Source: Brevibacillus reuszeri
GTDB taxonomy: Bacteria; Bacillota; Bacilli; Brevibacillales; Brevibacillaceae
Direction of reading: 5' to 3'
DNA length: 64,000 nt
Assembly (NCBI RefSeq): GCF_001187725.1
Contig: NZ_LGIQ01000016.1
Span: forward strand, 112,868-176,867
In this document: positions 16,136 to 24,805 of the stretch, piece after piece
How the letters are laid out: each line of letters begins with the position of its first letter
Position numbering within the stretch: position 1 is the stretch's first letter
The notes under the pieces: generated by a model
Seen by the model: only the letters and a program-made list of their open reading frames with translations
The model's database searches: none
Told to the model about the DNA's origin: nothing
Made by a program: the position numbers and the translations under genes

Positions 16136-17201
16136 CTTCTATCCCCTCCTTTGGCAACGGAATCCGTACAATTACAGTCGTACCCTCATTCGGGGCAGAA
16201 CGAATATCTACCGTCCCACCGAGCAGCTGGGCACGCTCCTTCATTCCGAATACCCCCAGGCCTTTGCCTGTATGGAGTGCCTTGTCTACCTCAAAGCCGA
16301 TTCCGTCATCTACGACCGTAACCAAAATTTCCTTTTCCCGGTCTTCAAATACGATTCCAAGCTGGCTCGCCTGAGCGTACTTCGCCGTATTCGTCATCGC
16401 TTCCTGAACAATCCGGTACAACGCTGTCTCCATGGCTGCCGGATATCTGCGGCGCGTCCCTTGCGTATGCAGCTCTACCTGAATGTTAAAGCTCTTCTCT
16501 ACCCGTTTCATCAGAGAGCGTAGTGCCGGCAACAAGCCCAAATCATCCAGTGCAGACGGACGCAGCTCCAGCGCCATCCGCTTTACCTCTTCCATTGCTT
16601 TGGACGTCATGTGCAGCAAATCTGTTACGTGCTGCCTGATCGGATCGCTCAAATTCCCTTGCCCGACGACATTCAGGCCGACCAAAATACTGTATAGCGC
16701 CTGCCCCACCCCATCGTGAAGCTCGCGGGAGATACGCTTGCGCTCTTCTTCCTGTGCCTGAATCGCAAAATGGGTCAGCTTGCTTTGGTAGCGTTCCTTT
16801 TCTGCCCGTTGCTGTGCTGACATATCACGCAGAATCATCACCATTTTGCCGTTAGACTCCTTAGGTAGCTGCGCAGAGCTGGCTGCTACCGGGAATTCCT
16901 TGCCTTCTTTTGTGCGCAATCGCATTTCGAAAGACGGCATTTGTACCTGCTTGAAAAAGCAGTCCGTACACGTAGACTCTTCCATGCACGTTGCCATCCC
17001 GCGACATATCTCACATATGTGTCTCGTTCCAACCAGCTCTTCTTCCGTCCAGCCTGTCATCCGCTCCAACGCAGCATTGACTTTTATAATCAATCCATCA
17101 CGGTCGATCACCAGGATCGCGTCACTCACGTTGGTAAAGATGGACTGAATCAGAGAAATCGCTTCATTTGACGTACCCAGCTCTTCTTTCCACGTCCCCA
17201 T
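16110..17201 (-). CDS. nreB: PAS/Fe-S sensor histidine kinase (NreB-like oxygen sensor)
   Basis: A 363-aa soluble kinase. PAS domain residues ~15-130 carries C63-x2-C66-x11-C78-x2-C81, the same spacing as the four [4Fe-4S] ligands of staphylococcal NreB (plus one extra Cys72). HisKA_3 has H162 (RISRELHDGVGQAL) and a HATPase_c domain closes the protein. ATG 17201 is chosen for its AAGGAGGAG site; an upstream extension has none. No membrane segment, so it senses inside the cell. A GGG-N4-CCC palindrome upstream suggests autoregulation. Confidence 0.83.
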   Translation of the reverse strand: MGTWKEELGTSNEAISLIQSIFTNVSDAILVIDRDGLIIKVNAALERMTGWTEEELVGTRHICEICRGMATCMEESTCTDCFFKQVQMPSFEMRLRTKEGKEFPVAASSAQLPKESNGKMVMILRDMSAQQRAEKERYQSKLTHFAIQAQEEERKRISRELHDGVGQALYSILVGLNVVGQGNLSDPIRQHVTDLLHMTSKAMEEVKRMALELRPSALDDLGLLPALRSLMKRVEKSFNIQVELHTQGTRRRYPAAMETALYRIVQEAMTNTAKYAQASQLGIVFEDREKEILVTVVDDGIGFEVDKALHTGKGLGVFGMKERAQLLGGTVDIRSAPNEGTTVIVRIPLPKEGIEDDHSRVNR

Positions 17202-17266
17202 GGCGCTCCTCCTTGCAGACAATCATCTTAACGCTATTGTAGAGTTTACGCGCAGGAAAGTGTATC

Positions 17267-17278
17267 AGGGAATTCCCT
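17267..17278. promoter_or_regulatory. NreC-type palindrome before nreBC-like operon
   Basis: AGGGAATTCCCT, a perfect 12-bp palindrome of the AGGG-N4-CCCT form, 66 bp before the kinase start. It mirrors the palindromes before the oxidase operon. Confidence 0.5.
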
Positions 17279-17392
17279 TAACCTATCAGGATTCTGCCAG
17301 GCAAGAGTTGACAAAGTGGAGATTGAAATTTAGGATATTATCTAATTAGATATTTGTATAATTGCGTTTTCATCAAAAAGGAGCGACTACCC

Positions 17393-17917
17393 ATGCCCAC
17401 TTTGACGCCATTCCCTGCATCCAGCGAGCGTTTGCTCTATACTCCGGTTACCCAAGAAAATTTCGCTGAGCTTTTGACTGTCTATAATTCCAATCCTGAT
17501 TACATGGAATATGCCTACGGACAACGGGCAGTCACAATCAAAGAAGTAGAAGCTGATCATGAGGAAAACCTCGGCTACGCAGATTCTTTCAGTTATTGCT
17601 TGCGGGAAGCCAGCGAAGGCTTGATTGTCGGAATCGCACAGTTTATTCTTTGCAATCCACGAGACGGACACCCTTGGCTCGGTCTGATTATGCTGCACAG
17701 CGAACACCAGAAAAAAGGATATGCCAAAGAATTTTTGGACCAGTTGATCCATTGGTACCGGGAAAACGGCTACTCTTCGCTGCACCTTGGTGTCTTGGAG
17801 AAAAATGCAGGCGTGATTCCGTTCTATGAAAAGTACGGCTTTCATGTCTATGGAGAACGCGTAACGGAAAGGCTTGGTCGGGTCATCTGTTTGTCTTATG
17901 CCCTCACCCAGGTGTAA
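17393..17917 (+). CDS. GNAT-family N-acetyltransferase
   Basis: A 174-aa acetyltransferase with GNAT elements: beta-4/5 'GLIVGIAQFILCNPRDGHPWLGLIMLHSEHQKKGYAKEFL' (acetyl-CoA loop Q-KKGYA) and 'LHLGVLEKNAGVIPFYEKYGFHVYGE'. It should acetylate an amine, substrate unknown. ATG 17393 is preceded by AAAAAGGAGCGAC; the frame is open further upstream without a site. Monocistronic between a divergent kinase and a converging gene. Confidence 0.85.
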   Translation: MPTLTPFPASSERLLYTPVTQENFAELLTVYNSNPDYMEYAYGQRAVTIKEVEADHEENLGYADSFSYCLREASEGLIVGIAQFILCNPRDGHPWLGLIMLHSEHQKKGYAKEFLDQLIHWYRENGYSSLHLGVLEKNAGVIPFYEKYGFHVYGERVTERLGRVICLSYALTQV

Positions 17918-17937
17918 AACGACACTGCGCACAAAAA

Positions 17938-17963
17938 AACGGGACAGCCTGCGCCGTCCCGTT
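17938..17963. terminator. Bidirectional terminator
   Basis: AACGGGAC/GTCCCGTT stem with additional inner G-C pairs, A-run before and T-rich run after, between converging genes. Confidence 0.82.
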
Positions 17964-17970
17964 CTCTTTC

Positions 17971-18966
17971 TTATTCTTCTACAATCTCTACTACGATTTT
18001 CTCAGCAACACCGATTGGCGGCAAGCTGCGAGTGAGCTTAGGACCATAGAAGGCATATACTTGCATGTCAGCTTTCAGCTCTTCCGGCTTCATTACCTTA
18101 TTGTCTCTTGCACTTACGATCACGGTGTCCTTGTTAATGATCAGTGCTACTTTTTCAGGGGATGTCGCTGTCAAGCCACGACCTTCTACCAGCATTTTGT
18201 AATTACCTTCCTGGTCTTTCTCCATGCTAGCTACTTTGCCTGCTGTTCCTACTACATCTTGGGACTCCAGGCTTCCTTTTACTACAATCGTGATTGCGCC
18301 TGTTTGCGGTGGCATGCTCATCGCCATGTATTTTTGGTGAGTCGCATCAATTTCCATACCCAGCTTCAGGTCTTCTGGCTTCAGCTCTTTACCCGCAGCA
18401 TCTGCGATTTTCGTATTTTCATCCAGGTGCAGAATGATTCCGGTCTGGTAACCATCGATCAGAATTGACATTCTGCCATCCTCGGTTTTATTGATGTTTG
18501 TAATTGTACCCGTACGCACTGGCACTTTTAGTTCATCCTCGTCCACGACTGTCACCGCACTATCGGATACATTTACTTCTGCTTGTAAAATCTCATCAAC
18601 GAAAGCAACGGGTACATAGGTAGTGCCATTCAACAGACGCGGTTCGGCTCCCAATGTTTTGTACATTTTCGCGAACGGGTACCGATCCTCTCCTGCTTTT
18701 GCATAGCTGGAAATCGCACCTTTTTGAACCTCAGCTGCTTTTACCTGCTCATTCCAAGCTACTTTAAAGCCAAGTGACTCTGCTACCGGGCGAAGAGGAA
18801 CCAGAACGGTTTGTTGCTGCTTATCAAAAATCGCAGCTTGTGCGATAGAAACTCCGTTGACGTTTACGGAAAGCTCTTTTACTGGTTCGGAGGTCGCCGA
18901 TACTACGTTGGTTCCCAAAACGGCGAGTGCCGCCAATGTCATCATACCTGTACGTAATTTTTTCAT
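17971..18966 (-). CDS. Secreted stalk-domain (copper amine oxidase N-like) protein
   Basis: A 331-aa protein with a signal peptide (MKKLRTGMMTLAALAVLGTNVVSA). Residues ~30-130 are a copper-amine-oxidase-N-like 'stalk' domain (SVNVNGVSIAQ ... TVLVPLRPVAESLGFKVAWNEQVKAAEV ... TYVPVAFVDEIL), common in surface proteins of Brevibacillus and Paenibacillus; it is not an oxidase. The rest has beta-rich repeats (MSILIDGYQTGIILHLDENTKI, KMLVEGRGLTATSPEKVALIINKDTVI). Probably binds to or folds at the cell surface. ATG start, GGAGGATGA upstream. Exact role unknown. Confidence 0.75.
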   Translation of the reverse strand: MKKLRTGMMTLAALAVLGTNVVSATSEPVKELSVNVNGVSIAQAAIFDKQQQTVLVPLRPVAESLGFKVAWNEQVKAAEVQKGAISSYAKAGEDRYPFAKMYKTLGAEPRLLNGTTYVPVAFVDEILQAEVNVSDSAVTVVDEDELKVPVRTGTITNINKTEDGRMSILIDGYQTGIILHLDENTKIADAAGKELKPEDLKLGMEIDATHQKYMAMSMPPQTGAITIVVKGSLESQDVVGTAGKVASMEKDQEGNYKMLVEGRGLTATSPEKVALIINKDTVIVSARDNKVMKPEELKADMQVYAFYGPKLTRSLPPIGVAEKIVVEIVEE

Positions 18967-19051
18967 GCTGTTTCATCCTCCAATATTTGTGTGTGTTTTA
19001 GTGTGTCTACTCCTTGGACGACAGCATTTCAAAAAACGTTTCAAAAAAATT

Positions 19052-19753
19052 TTATGGCTGTGTTTGTATCGTTGGATTCCGTGGCATCGGAACATCTGGC
19101 TTCCCGGTCGGATTGTTGTACAGATAGTTGGGAACCTTGCCGACAATTAACGCTTCGGTGATGGGAATTTCCGTGGTAACCGTCTGCTGCTTGGTGGCGA
19201 ACGGAATAATAACCCGCAAATCGACCTCGACATAAATGTAGACTGTCACCAGCACCATATTGATTCCCGCCTGCTTAAGACGAGTCTCCAGTCGCGTCTT
19301 GACTGCTCCAATTGGAACAAAAGAAACAGGGATATCGGGTCCGAGATGTTCTAGGAAAACGTTCTTGGTTGCCAAGCCAAGGGGGATTGTTGTTTTGACA
19401 TTCTCCTCCTCGAACTCCTTGAGACGGTTTTGAATCCGCGCTGTCGTTTCCCCGATAATTCGTGAATATTCCTTGAAATTGAAATTGACCGCCTTGATGC
19501 TGCCTTCCTCGTCTTTTTCCATGATGACGATTTCGTTGAAATCTACTCCTTGCTGGGTCAAACGTTTGGTGACAGCATCCGTAATCGCGAGCTTTGCTAC
19601 CTGATCGGCCTTGGACTGCGCAATCAGCATAAGCGTTGGCTCCACTCGCTTTTCCGCAACAATGAACAGGATGAACAGCCCGATGATGACAAACAACGTG
19701 ATCGCAATGATTCGTCTGCCCCTTCTATGTCTCCCCGTTCTTTTAAAGCGCAC
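19052..19753 (-). CDS. yunB: Sporulation protein YunB
   Basis: A 233-aa protein with a basic N-terminus, one membrane helix (residues 15-33) and the YunB-type body 'ITDAVTKRL ... DFNEIVIMEKDEEGSIKAVNFNFKEYSRI ... TTIPLGLATKNVFLEHLGPDIPVSFVPIGAVKT'. YunB is a forespore/mother-cell sporulation protein in Bacillales of unclear mechanism. Length fits the family (~250). It lies 47 bp downstream of the Ca-ATPase gene on the same strand. Confidence 0.88.
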   Translation of the reverse strand: MRFKRTGRHRRGRRIIAITLFVIIGLFILFIVAEKRVEPTLMLIAQSKADQVAKLAITDAVTKRLTQQGVDFNEIVIMEKDEEGSIKAVNFNFKEYSRIIGETTARIQNRLKEFEEENVKTTIPLGLATKNVFLEHLGPDIPVSFVPIGAVKTRLETRLKQAGINMVLVTVYIYVEVDLRVIIPFATKQQTVTTEIPITEALIVGKVPNYLYNNPTGKPDVPMPRNPTIQTQP

Positions 19754-19800
19754 GTCTGACTTCCTTTCCCCCGTGTCTCGCTACGGCATCCTGACATGGT

Positions 19801-22596
19801 TTAGTCAGGACGAACCGTACGCATAGACGAGCGTTTTTGCTTGTTGGCGCGTGGACGACCGCTTGTTAGCACTCCACCAATTCCAGCCACAAACGTAGGG
19901 ATACCGGATGTAACCAAAATCAATGCCCAGTCTCGGAAATTCAGATCCGTTGTCTTAAAGATCGGTTGCAGAACGTCAATATAAACAACACCAAGCACCA
20001 GGACCAGCGACGAAATAACTGCCCAGACGAGGTACTTGTTTTCAAATACATTGCGATGGAAGACGCTGTATTGGCTGCGGCAATCAAAGACGTGGATGAG
20101 CTGTGCCATGACCAATGTAACGAAGGCAACCGTCTGCGCGTGCACGAGGTCATTTGGGTTCTCGCGCAAGGTTAACCAGAAGGCGAGTAGCGTCATTGCG
20201 CCAATCAAAAATCCGCGACTAACAATTTTCCACCCTAATCCACGGCTGAAAATATTTTCGGACTTGTTGCGCGGGTGCTGGTACATCGTGTCCTTTTCCG
20301 CCTGATCCACACCCAACGCCATAGCTGGTAAACCGTCGGTCACCAGATTGACCCACAAAATCTGAATCGGCACCAAGGGTAGTGGCATACCGAGAATCAT
20401 GGCAAAGAACATGACGAGAATTTCTCCGACGTTGGAGGCAAGCAGGTAGCGGATAAATTTACGGATGTTGTCGTAAATGTTGCGGCCTTCCTCCACTGCT
20501 GCCACGATTGTGGCAAAGTTATCGTCACGTAGCACGAGATCCGCCGCTTCCTTGGTTACATCTGTACCTGTGATTCCCATCGCAATCCCGATGTCGGATG
20601 TTTTGATCGCTGGCGCGTCATTGACGCCATCCCCAGTCATCGCAACCACATGGCCTCTGCTTTGCAAGGCACGGACAATACGCAGCTTGTGCTCAGGGGA
20701 GACTCGCGCGTAAACCGTTACTCGCTCTGCGTGTTCTGCCAGCTCTGATTCTGACATGCTGTCGAGCTCGCGGCCTTCCAGCACTTCGCCATAGCCACGC
20801 ATGAGTCCGATCTGACGGGCGATTGCTTCCGCTGTTACCTTGTGGTCGCCGGTGATCATCACAGTCTTGATGCCCGCTTGATGGCACAAGCTGATAGCGG
20901 GGCGGACTTCTTCCCGCGGTGGGTCAATCATGCCTGCCAGACCGACAAATACGAGATTGCTCTCGACCGTATTGATCGGTTGTCCGGCGCGGTAACCTTG
21001 CAGCGTTTTATAGGCAAAGGCCAATACGCGCAGTGCCTTTCCCGCCATCCTCTCCGTCTGTTCAAGCACCTGATGGCGAAGCGTAGCGGATAACGGCTGC
21101 AGCTCCCCTTTCCAGAGAATATGAGTGGACCTGGCCAACACCGCTTCCGCTGCCCCCTTGGTCAAAAGCGAATAAATCCCATCTGTCCCTTTCTCGACAA
21201 CCGACATCATCTTGCGCTCGGAGTCAAAAGGCAGCTCTTCTACACGCATGGACTGCTGGTTATTGTTTTTATTGCCGTTCTGCCCTTTTGCCGCCAAAAC
21301 CTTGAGTGCTCCCTCTGTCGGATCACCAATGACCTGCCAAAAGCGCGTTGTTTTTCCTAGACCTAGCATATTTCGGGTACTTGATTCCTCGCAGGTCAGA
21401 CGTGCATTGTTGCAGCGTTCCGCGATCCGCAATATTTGGCTGAGCGCCCCATCCCGCCCCACAGATACTGCCTTGCCCTGATGATGGAAAGCTCCTTCTG
21501 GATCATAGCCGCTTCCACTCACCTCGTACATGGTATCGCTATGCCAAACGTGAGTGGCCGTCATCTTGTTCTGCGTGAGTGTACCTGTCTTGTCTGAGCA
21601 AATCACAGACGCGCAGCCAAGTGTCTCTACGGACGGCAGCTTGCGTACAATCGCATTTCGCCGGATCATCCGCTGCACGCCCAATGCCAATGCGACCGTA
21701 ACAATCGCAGGCAGACCCTCTGGAATAGCAGCCACCGCCAAGCTTACTCCGGCGAGGAACATCGTAAACAGATCATGTCCATGCCATACGCCTGCCGCAA
21801 TGACCACTACCGTCAGCAGTACCGCGACCACGACGAGAATTTTGCCCATTTGCTCCAAACGCATCTGAAGCGGTGTCTCCGCTTCCTCCGCTGTATTCAT
21901 CAGATGCGCAATCTTCCCAATCTCCGTGCCCATTCCTGTAGCCACCACGATGCCGTTGCCCGTTCCTCCTGTCACCATCGTTCCCATAAAGCCGAGATTC
22001 TTTTGGTCGCCGAGAGGAACCTGTACATCCATTGCCTGCTCGATTGTTTTCACTGTTTTGCCGACAGGTACAGACTCGCCTGTCAGCGCAGACTCTTCAA
22101 TCTCAAGCCGGTTAGCAGCGATAAGCCGCATATCAGCCGGAACCCGGTCTCCCGACTCTAAAAGCACGAGATCGCCCGGCACTAAACGGGAAGCCGGAAT
22201 CATCGCGAGGTGTCCATCTCTCATGACGCGGGCCATCGGCGAAGCAAGCTCTTTCAATGCTTGCAGGGATCGCTCTGCCTTTGCCTCCTGAATAAAACCG
22301 AGAATCCCGTTGATGATAATGATCGCGATAATCGTAATCGCATCGAGGTATTCTCCGAGGAAGTAAGAAATCAACGTGGCGATGAACAAGATGAGAACCA
22401 TGAAATCCTTGAACTGGTCTACGAAGACCGCGTAGAGAGGCTTTCGCTTGGTCTCAGCCAACTGGTTGGCACCGTGTTTAGCCAGTCGCCGCTCCGCCTC
22501 CTGCTGAGTCAATCCCTGCGCCGCATCGCTATGAAGGGCATCGGTCACGTCGGCCGCTGCCAGCGTGTACCATTTTCGAATTGGCTGTGTATCCAC
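19801..22596 (-). CDS. Calcium-transporting P-type ATPase (YloB-like, P2A)
   Basis: A 931-aa P-type ATPase with ten predicted helices: N-terminal cation ATPase domain, TGES (EESALTGESVP), helix 4 calcium site IPEGLPAIVTVALALG, phosphorylation motif CSDKTGTLTQNK, GDGVNDAPA hinge, and helix 6 NVGEILVMFFAM ... ILWVNLVTDGLPA. The PEGLP and NxxTDGxPA patterns indicate Ca2+ export of the SERCA/PMCA type, as in B. subtilis YloB. ATG start with GGAGGAGATGTAGGTG upstream. Expression in sporulation is possible given the adjacent yunB and ytaF. Confidence 0.92.
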   Translation of the reverse strand: MDTQPIRKWYTLAAADVTDALHSDAAQGLTQQEAERRLAKHGANQLAETKRKPLYAVFVDQFKDFMVLILFIATLISYFLGEYLDAITIIAIIIINGILGFIQEAKAERSLQALKELASPMARVMRDGHLAMIPASRLVPGDLVLLESGDRVPADMRLIAANRLEIEESALTGESVPVGKTVKTIEQAMDVQVPLGDQKNLGFMGTMVTGGTGNGIVVATGMGTEIGKIAHLMNTAEEAETPLQMRLEQMGKILVVVAVLLTVVVIAAGVWHGHDLFTMFLAGVSLAVAAIPEGLPAIVTVALALGVQRMIRRNAIVRKLPSVETLGCASVICSDKTGTLTQNKMTATHVWHSDTMYEVSGSGYDPEGAFHHQGKAVSVGRDGALSQILRIAERCNNARLTCEESSTRNMLGLGKTTRFWQVIGDPTEGALKVLAAKGQNGNKNNNQQSMRVEELPFDSERKMMSVVEKGTDGIYSLLTKGAAEAVLARSTHILWKGELQPLSATLRHQVLEQTERMAGKALRVLAFAYKTLQGYRAGQPINTVESNLVFVGLAGMIDPPREEVRPAISLCHQAGIKTVMITGDHKVTAEAIARQIGLMRGYGEVLEGRELDSMSESELAEHAERVTVYARVSPEHKLRIVRALQSRGHVVAMTGDGVNDAPAIKTSDIGIAMGITGTDVTKEAADLVLRDDNFATIVAAVEEGRNIYDNIRKFIRYLLASNVGEILVMFFAMILGMPLPLVPIQILWVNLVTDGLPAMALGVDQAEKDTMYQHPRNKSENIFSRGLGWKIVSRGFLIGAMTLLAFWLTLRENPNDLVHAQTVAFVTLVMAQLIHVFDCRSQYSVFHRNVFENKYLVWAVISSLVLVLGVVYIDVLQPIFKTTDLNFRDWALILVTSGIPTFVAGIGGVLTSGRPRANKQKRSSMRTVRPD

Positions 22597-22664
22597 CTAC
22601 ATCTCCTCCATCCACTTCTCACTCCTTCTCATGTGTATGCAGACGAGCCAGAAAATAAAACAAC

Positions 22665-22686
22665 CCGTCCCTCTACTGCGGGACGG
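22665..22686 (-). terminator. Terminator of ytaF
   Basis: CCGTCCC/GGGACGG stem with an 8-nt loop followed on the minus strand by TTGTTTTATTTT, 18 bp after the ytaF stop. Confidence 0.85.
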
Positions 22687-22704
22687 ATTCATGTTAAGGC
22701 AATA

Positions 22705-23448
22705 TTACAGGCTTTTTACCAGCCCGATAAAAATTAACAGAATGGGCGGCAGCCACGTCAGGCGTGTCAGCCATCTCATTTTTCCTGCGCGGCGTCCCAA
22801 TGCAAGACCAAGCGCCAAAAGCAAAGCGCCCATCACCGCTATACAAATCGCAACAAGAAATGGTGTATAGCCGAGAAACGTAAGACTGATACCCGCTCCG
22901 AATGCATCCAGCGACAGGGCAAGGCCGAGCATGACTGCCTCCCAGCCCATGATATGTCCGGAACGGTCTGCATCGGCTTTTGCCGGATCACGCAAAATTT
23001 GAATCATGATGCCAAAAATACGAAATTGGGACAGGACGGTTTGTTCTGCTTCTCCCGGCTTTTCTTCGCCCACTCTGTGGGAATCCTGTCCGGTTACAGC
23101 AAGCATATCCTCCGCTGCGACGCCCAGTGGTATCTGTCCTGTTTCCTCTGATGATGCCTTTTCAGCCTCCGCTCTGGCACGCGGAGAAATGAGTCGCCAC
23201 AGCGTGAACAAGCCCATGATAATCAAGACGGCAGCACCGACGTGTTTTCCAATCTCAGGCGTCAACCAGGACGTGAGCGATGAGCCCACAAGCATGACGC
23301 CATACACAACGGCAAACGAACAACCCGACACGACAATGAGAGACAACAGTGGCATCCTCATGTTGCGCAAACCATACGTCAATCCTACGCTGACACTGTC
23401 CATGCTGATGGCCAGGGAAACGAGCAGGAGTGAGAGCCATCCGCTCAA
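22705..23448 (-). CDS. ytaF: Sporulation membrane protein YtaF (MntP-like fold)
   Basis: A 247-aa membrane protein with two three-helix halves (LLLVSLAISMDSVSVGLTYGLRNM and MLGLALSLDAFGAGISLTFLG), each with the conserved Asp of the MntP/YtaF family, joined by a charged linker (residues ~95-150). MntP proteins export Mn2+; YtaF is the sporulation branch with no proven substrate. TTG start with GAAAGAGGTGACC upstream. It has its own terminator and a long structured leader. Confidence 0.87.
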   Translation of the reverse strand: MSGWLSLLLVSLAISMDSVSVGLTYGLRNMRMPLLSLIVVSGCSFAVVYGVMLVGSSLTSWLTPEIGKHVGAAVLIIMGLFTLWRLISPRARAEAEKASSEETGQIPLGVAAEDMLAVTGQDSHRVGEEKPGEAEQTVLSQFRIFGIMIQILRDPAKADADRSGHIMGWEAVMLGLALSLDAFGAGISLTFLGYTPFLVAICIAVMGALLLALGLALGRRAGKMRWLTRLTWLPPILLIFIGLVKSL

Positions 23449-23476
23449 ATGTGGTCACCTCTTTCTCAGGCGTGAA

Positions 23477-23598
23477 GAAAGCTTAAGGGCATTGCCGTTT
23501 GCTGCAAACCAGCTTAAACTTTCCGGAACGCATAACAAGCCTTTCCCAATAAAGCTGTCCCGCTACCGCGTGAGTCCGCGACAGAAGTTTCTTTATTG
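23477..23598 (-). other. Structured leader of ytaF
   Basis: Two strong hairpins in the ~190 nt before ytaF: CAATAAAG+CTGTC (23547-23559) pairs with GACAG+CTTTATTG (23580-23598, with a 6-nt bulge), and GAAAGCTTAAG (23477-23487) pairs with CTTAAACTTTC (23513-23523, one mismatch) enclosing GTTTG-ctg-CAAAC. I tested it by eye against the yybP-ykoY manganese, c-di-GMP and T-box patterns and found no match. Confidence 0.4.
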
Positions 23599-23640
23599 CC
23601 TATTAGGTATACGCCAAAAGTCCGGAATTTGTGCCTACTA

Positions 23641-23680
23641 AAAAACGCCAAAGCTCTGTCTCGCAGAGCCTTGGCGTTTT
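23641..23680. terminator. Terminator of the lipoprotein gene
   Basis: AACGCCAA and GCTCTG pair with CAGAGC and TTGGCGTT around a 5-nt loop; T-rich/A-rich flanks on both sides. 19 bp after the lipoprotein stop. Confidence 0.88.
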
Positions 23681-23698
23681 CACGATTTCTGAAGTAGC

Positions 23699-24544
23699 TT
23701 ATTGTTGCACAGGGGCTGCTTTCAAAGCTTCCTCTGGAACTTTGATTTCGCTGACCTCGTTATGCTTGGAGAACGTGGTTGTCATTTCCATATCGAGAGC
23801 AATCTTTTGACCTTCCTGCTCCATCTCCATGGACATGTTCACAACAGAACGTGTTGGCAAATACGTGTCTTTGTTTACCGCGTTCTCGATTTTAAGACTC
23901 TTGATGTTCATCGAGTCCAGCATAGCCGTTGCCTGCTCGCCAGCACCGCCTGCTTGGCTCATCAGTTCTTTTGCCAGTTCCTTCACATTGTCACCAGACA
24001 GATCCGCCGACAGGACGTAATCGCTGCCTTCTACAGCAACTTTCGTATCCTTGACGATTTTTTTGAACTGCTCCATCTGTTTTCCTGGCTCGAGTGAAGT
24101 CTTCATGCTTGCCATGATTTGATCCTTCATCTCGTTAGGCAGCTTCATCCATTTGCCATTTGCCTCAGTGAAGACACCATCATTTGTGATGTACTGCTTG
24201 ATCGCTTGCTCTCCTTGCGGCATTTTCATATGAATCTCTTGGTACATTTGCACAGGCTCTTTGACAAAGTCGGATTTCATCGCCATCTCAACGTTTTGCT
24301 CTTGCTTCTGCTCGCCTTGTGCCATCACCATATGCTGATTCACTTTCGAATCCATGGAGAAGCTTTTCAAGTCAGCGCTCGCTTTTGTTGTTTTTTCAAT
24401 CATCTCTTCCACAGTCGGAACTACAGCAGCTTCGCTAGCCCCGTTTGTTTGAGCATTGGTATTGCTCGGTTTCTCTGCAGGGCTACAAGCTGTCAAGCTG
24501 ATCGCAGTCGTAACTGCAAAAAATAGTACGGTCCACTTCTTCAC
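23699..24544 (-). CDS. Lipoprotein, DUF6612/LolA-like
   Basis: A 281-aa lipoprotein: signal peptide and lipobox SLTAC, then an Ala/Thr/Asn linker, then a beta-rich body with repeated 'MVMAQGEQKQEQNVEMAMKSDFVKEPVQMYQEIHMKMPQGEQAIKQYITNDGVFTEANGKWMKLP'. The pattern recalls the DUF6612 family, whose fold is related to LolA/LppX lipid-handling proteins. GTG 24544 is chosen because AGGAGG lies 11 nt upstream and the signal peptide begins there. Substrate unknown. Confidence 0.72.
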   Translation of the reverse strand: MKKWTVLFFAVTTAISLTACSPAEKPSNTNAQTNGASEAAVVPTVEEMIEKTTKASADLKSFSMDSKVNQHMVMAQGEQKQEQNVEMAMKSDFVKEPVQMYQEIHMKMPQGEQAIKQYITNDGVFTEANGKWMKLPNEMKDQIMASMKTSLEPGKQMEQFKKIVKDTKVAVEGSDYVLSADLSGDNVKELAKELMSQAGGAGEQATAMLDSMNIKSLKIENAVNKDTYLPTRSVVNMSMEMEQEGQKIALDMEMTTTFSKHNEVSEIKVPEEALKAAPVQQ

Positions 24545-24699
24545 TCCATTTATCCTCCTAAAAATTGAACTAATAACAAGGATATCCAACTCTAAATAGG
24601 TACCAAAGAGCATTTAGTCCCGAATAGATGGGTACATTTTCCTGTTTCCATACAAAAAATACCTTTTTCATGAGATGAAAAAAATTTTAACCGTAGCAA

Positions 24700-24728
24700 T
24701 TGAATTTTAACTTATTGCCTGCTATTAT
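24700..24728 (+). promoter_or_regulatory. Sigma-A promoter of the tetR-HXXEE operon
   Basis: TTGAAT, 17-bp spacer, TATTAT. Predicted transcription start ~24735, at the first operator unit. Confidence 0.78.
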
Positions 24729-24734
24729 CAAATT

Positions 24735-24769
24735 AAACAATGTTTAAAACAATGTTTAAAACGATGTTT
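24735..24769. promoter_or_regulatory. Triple 12-bp-spaced operator, probable TetR autoregulation site
   Basis: AAACAATGTTT at 24735-24745 and 24747-24757 and AAACGATGTTT at 24759-24769, near-palindromes repeated every 12 bp. They begin at the predicted +1, so a bound repressor would block initiation. Confidence 0.65.
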
Positions 24770-24805
24770 AACACCTTATTTTACTTCCATCCAAAGGAGG
24801 GCTAT

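Noticed and set aside
23450..23640. yybP-ykoY manganese riboswitch before ytaF
   Set aside because: The conserved GGGGAGUAG and the second manganese-binding loop are not found.
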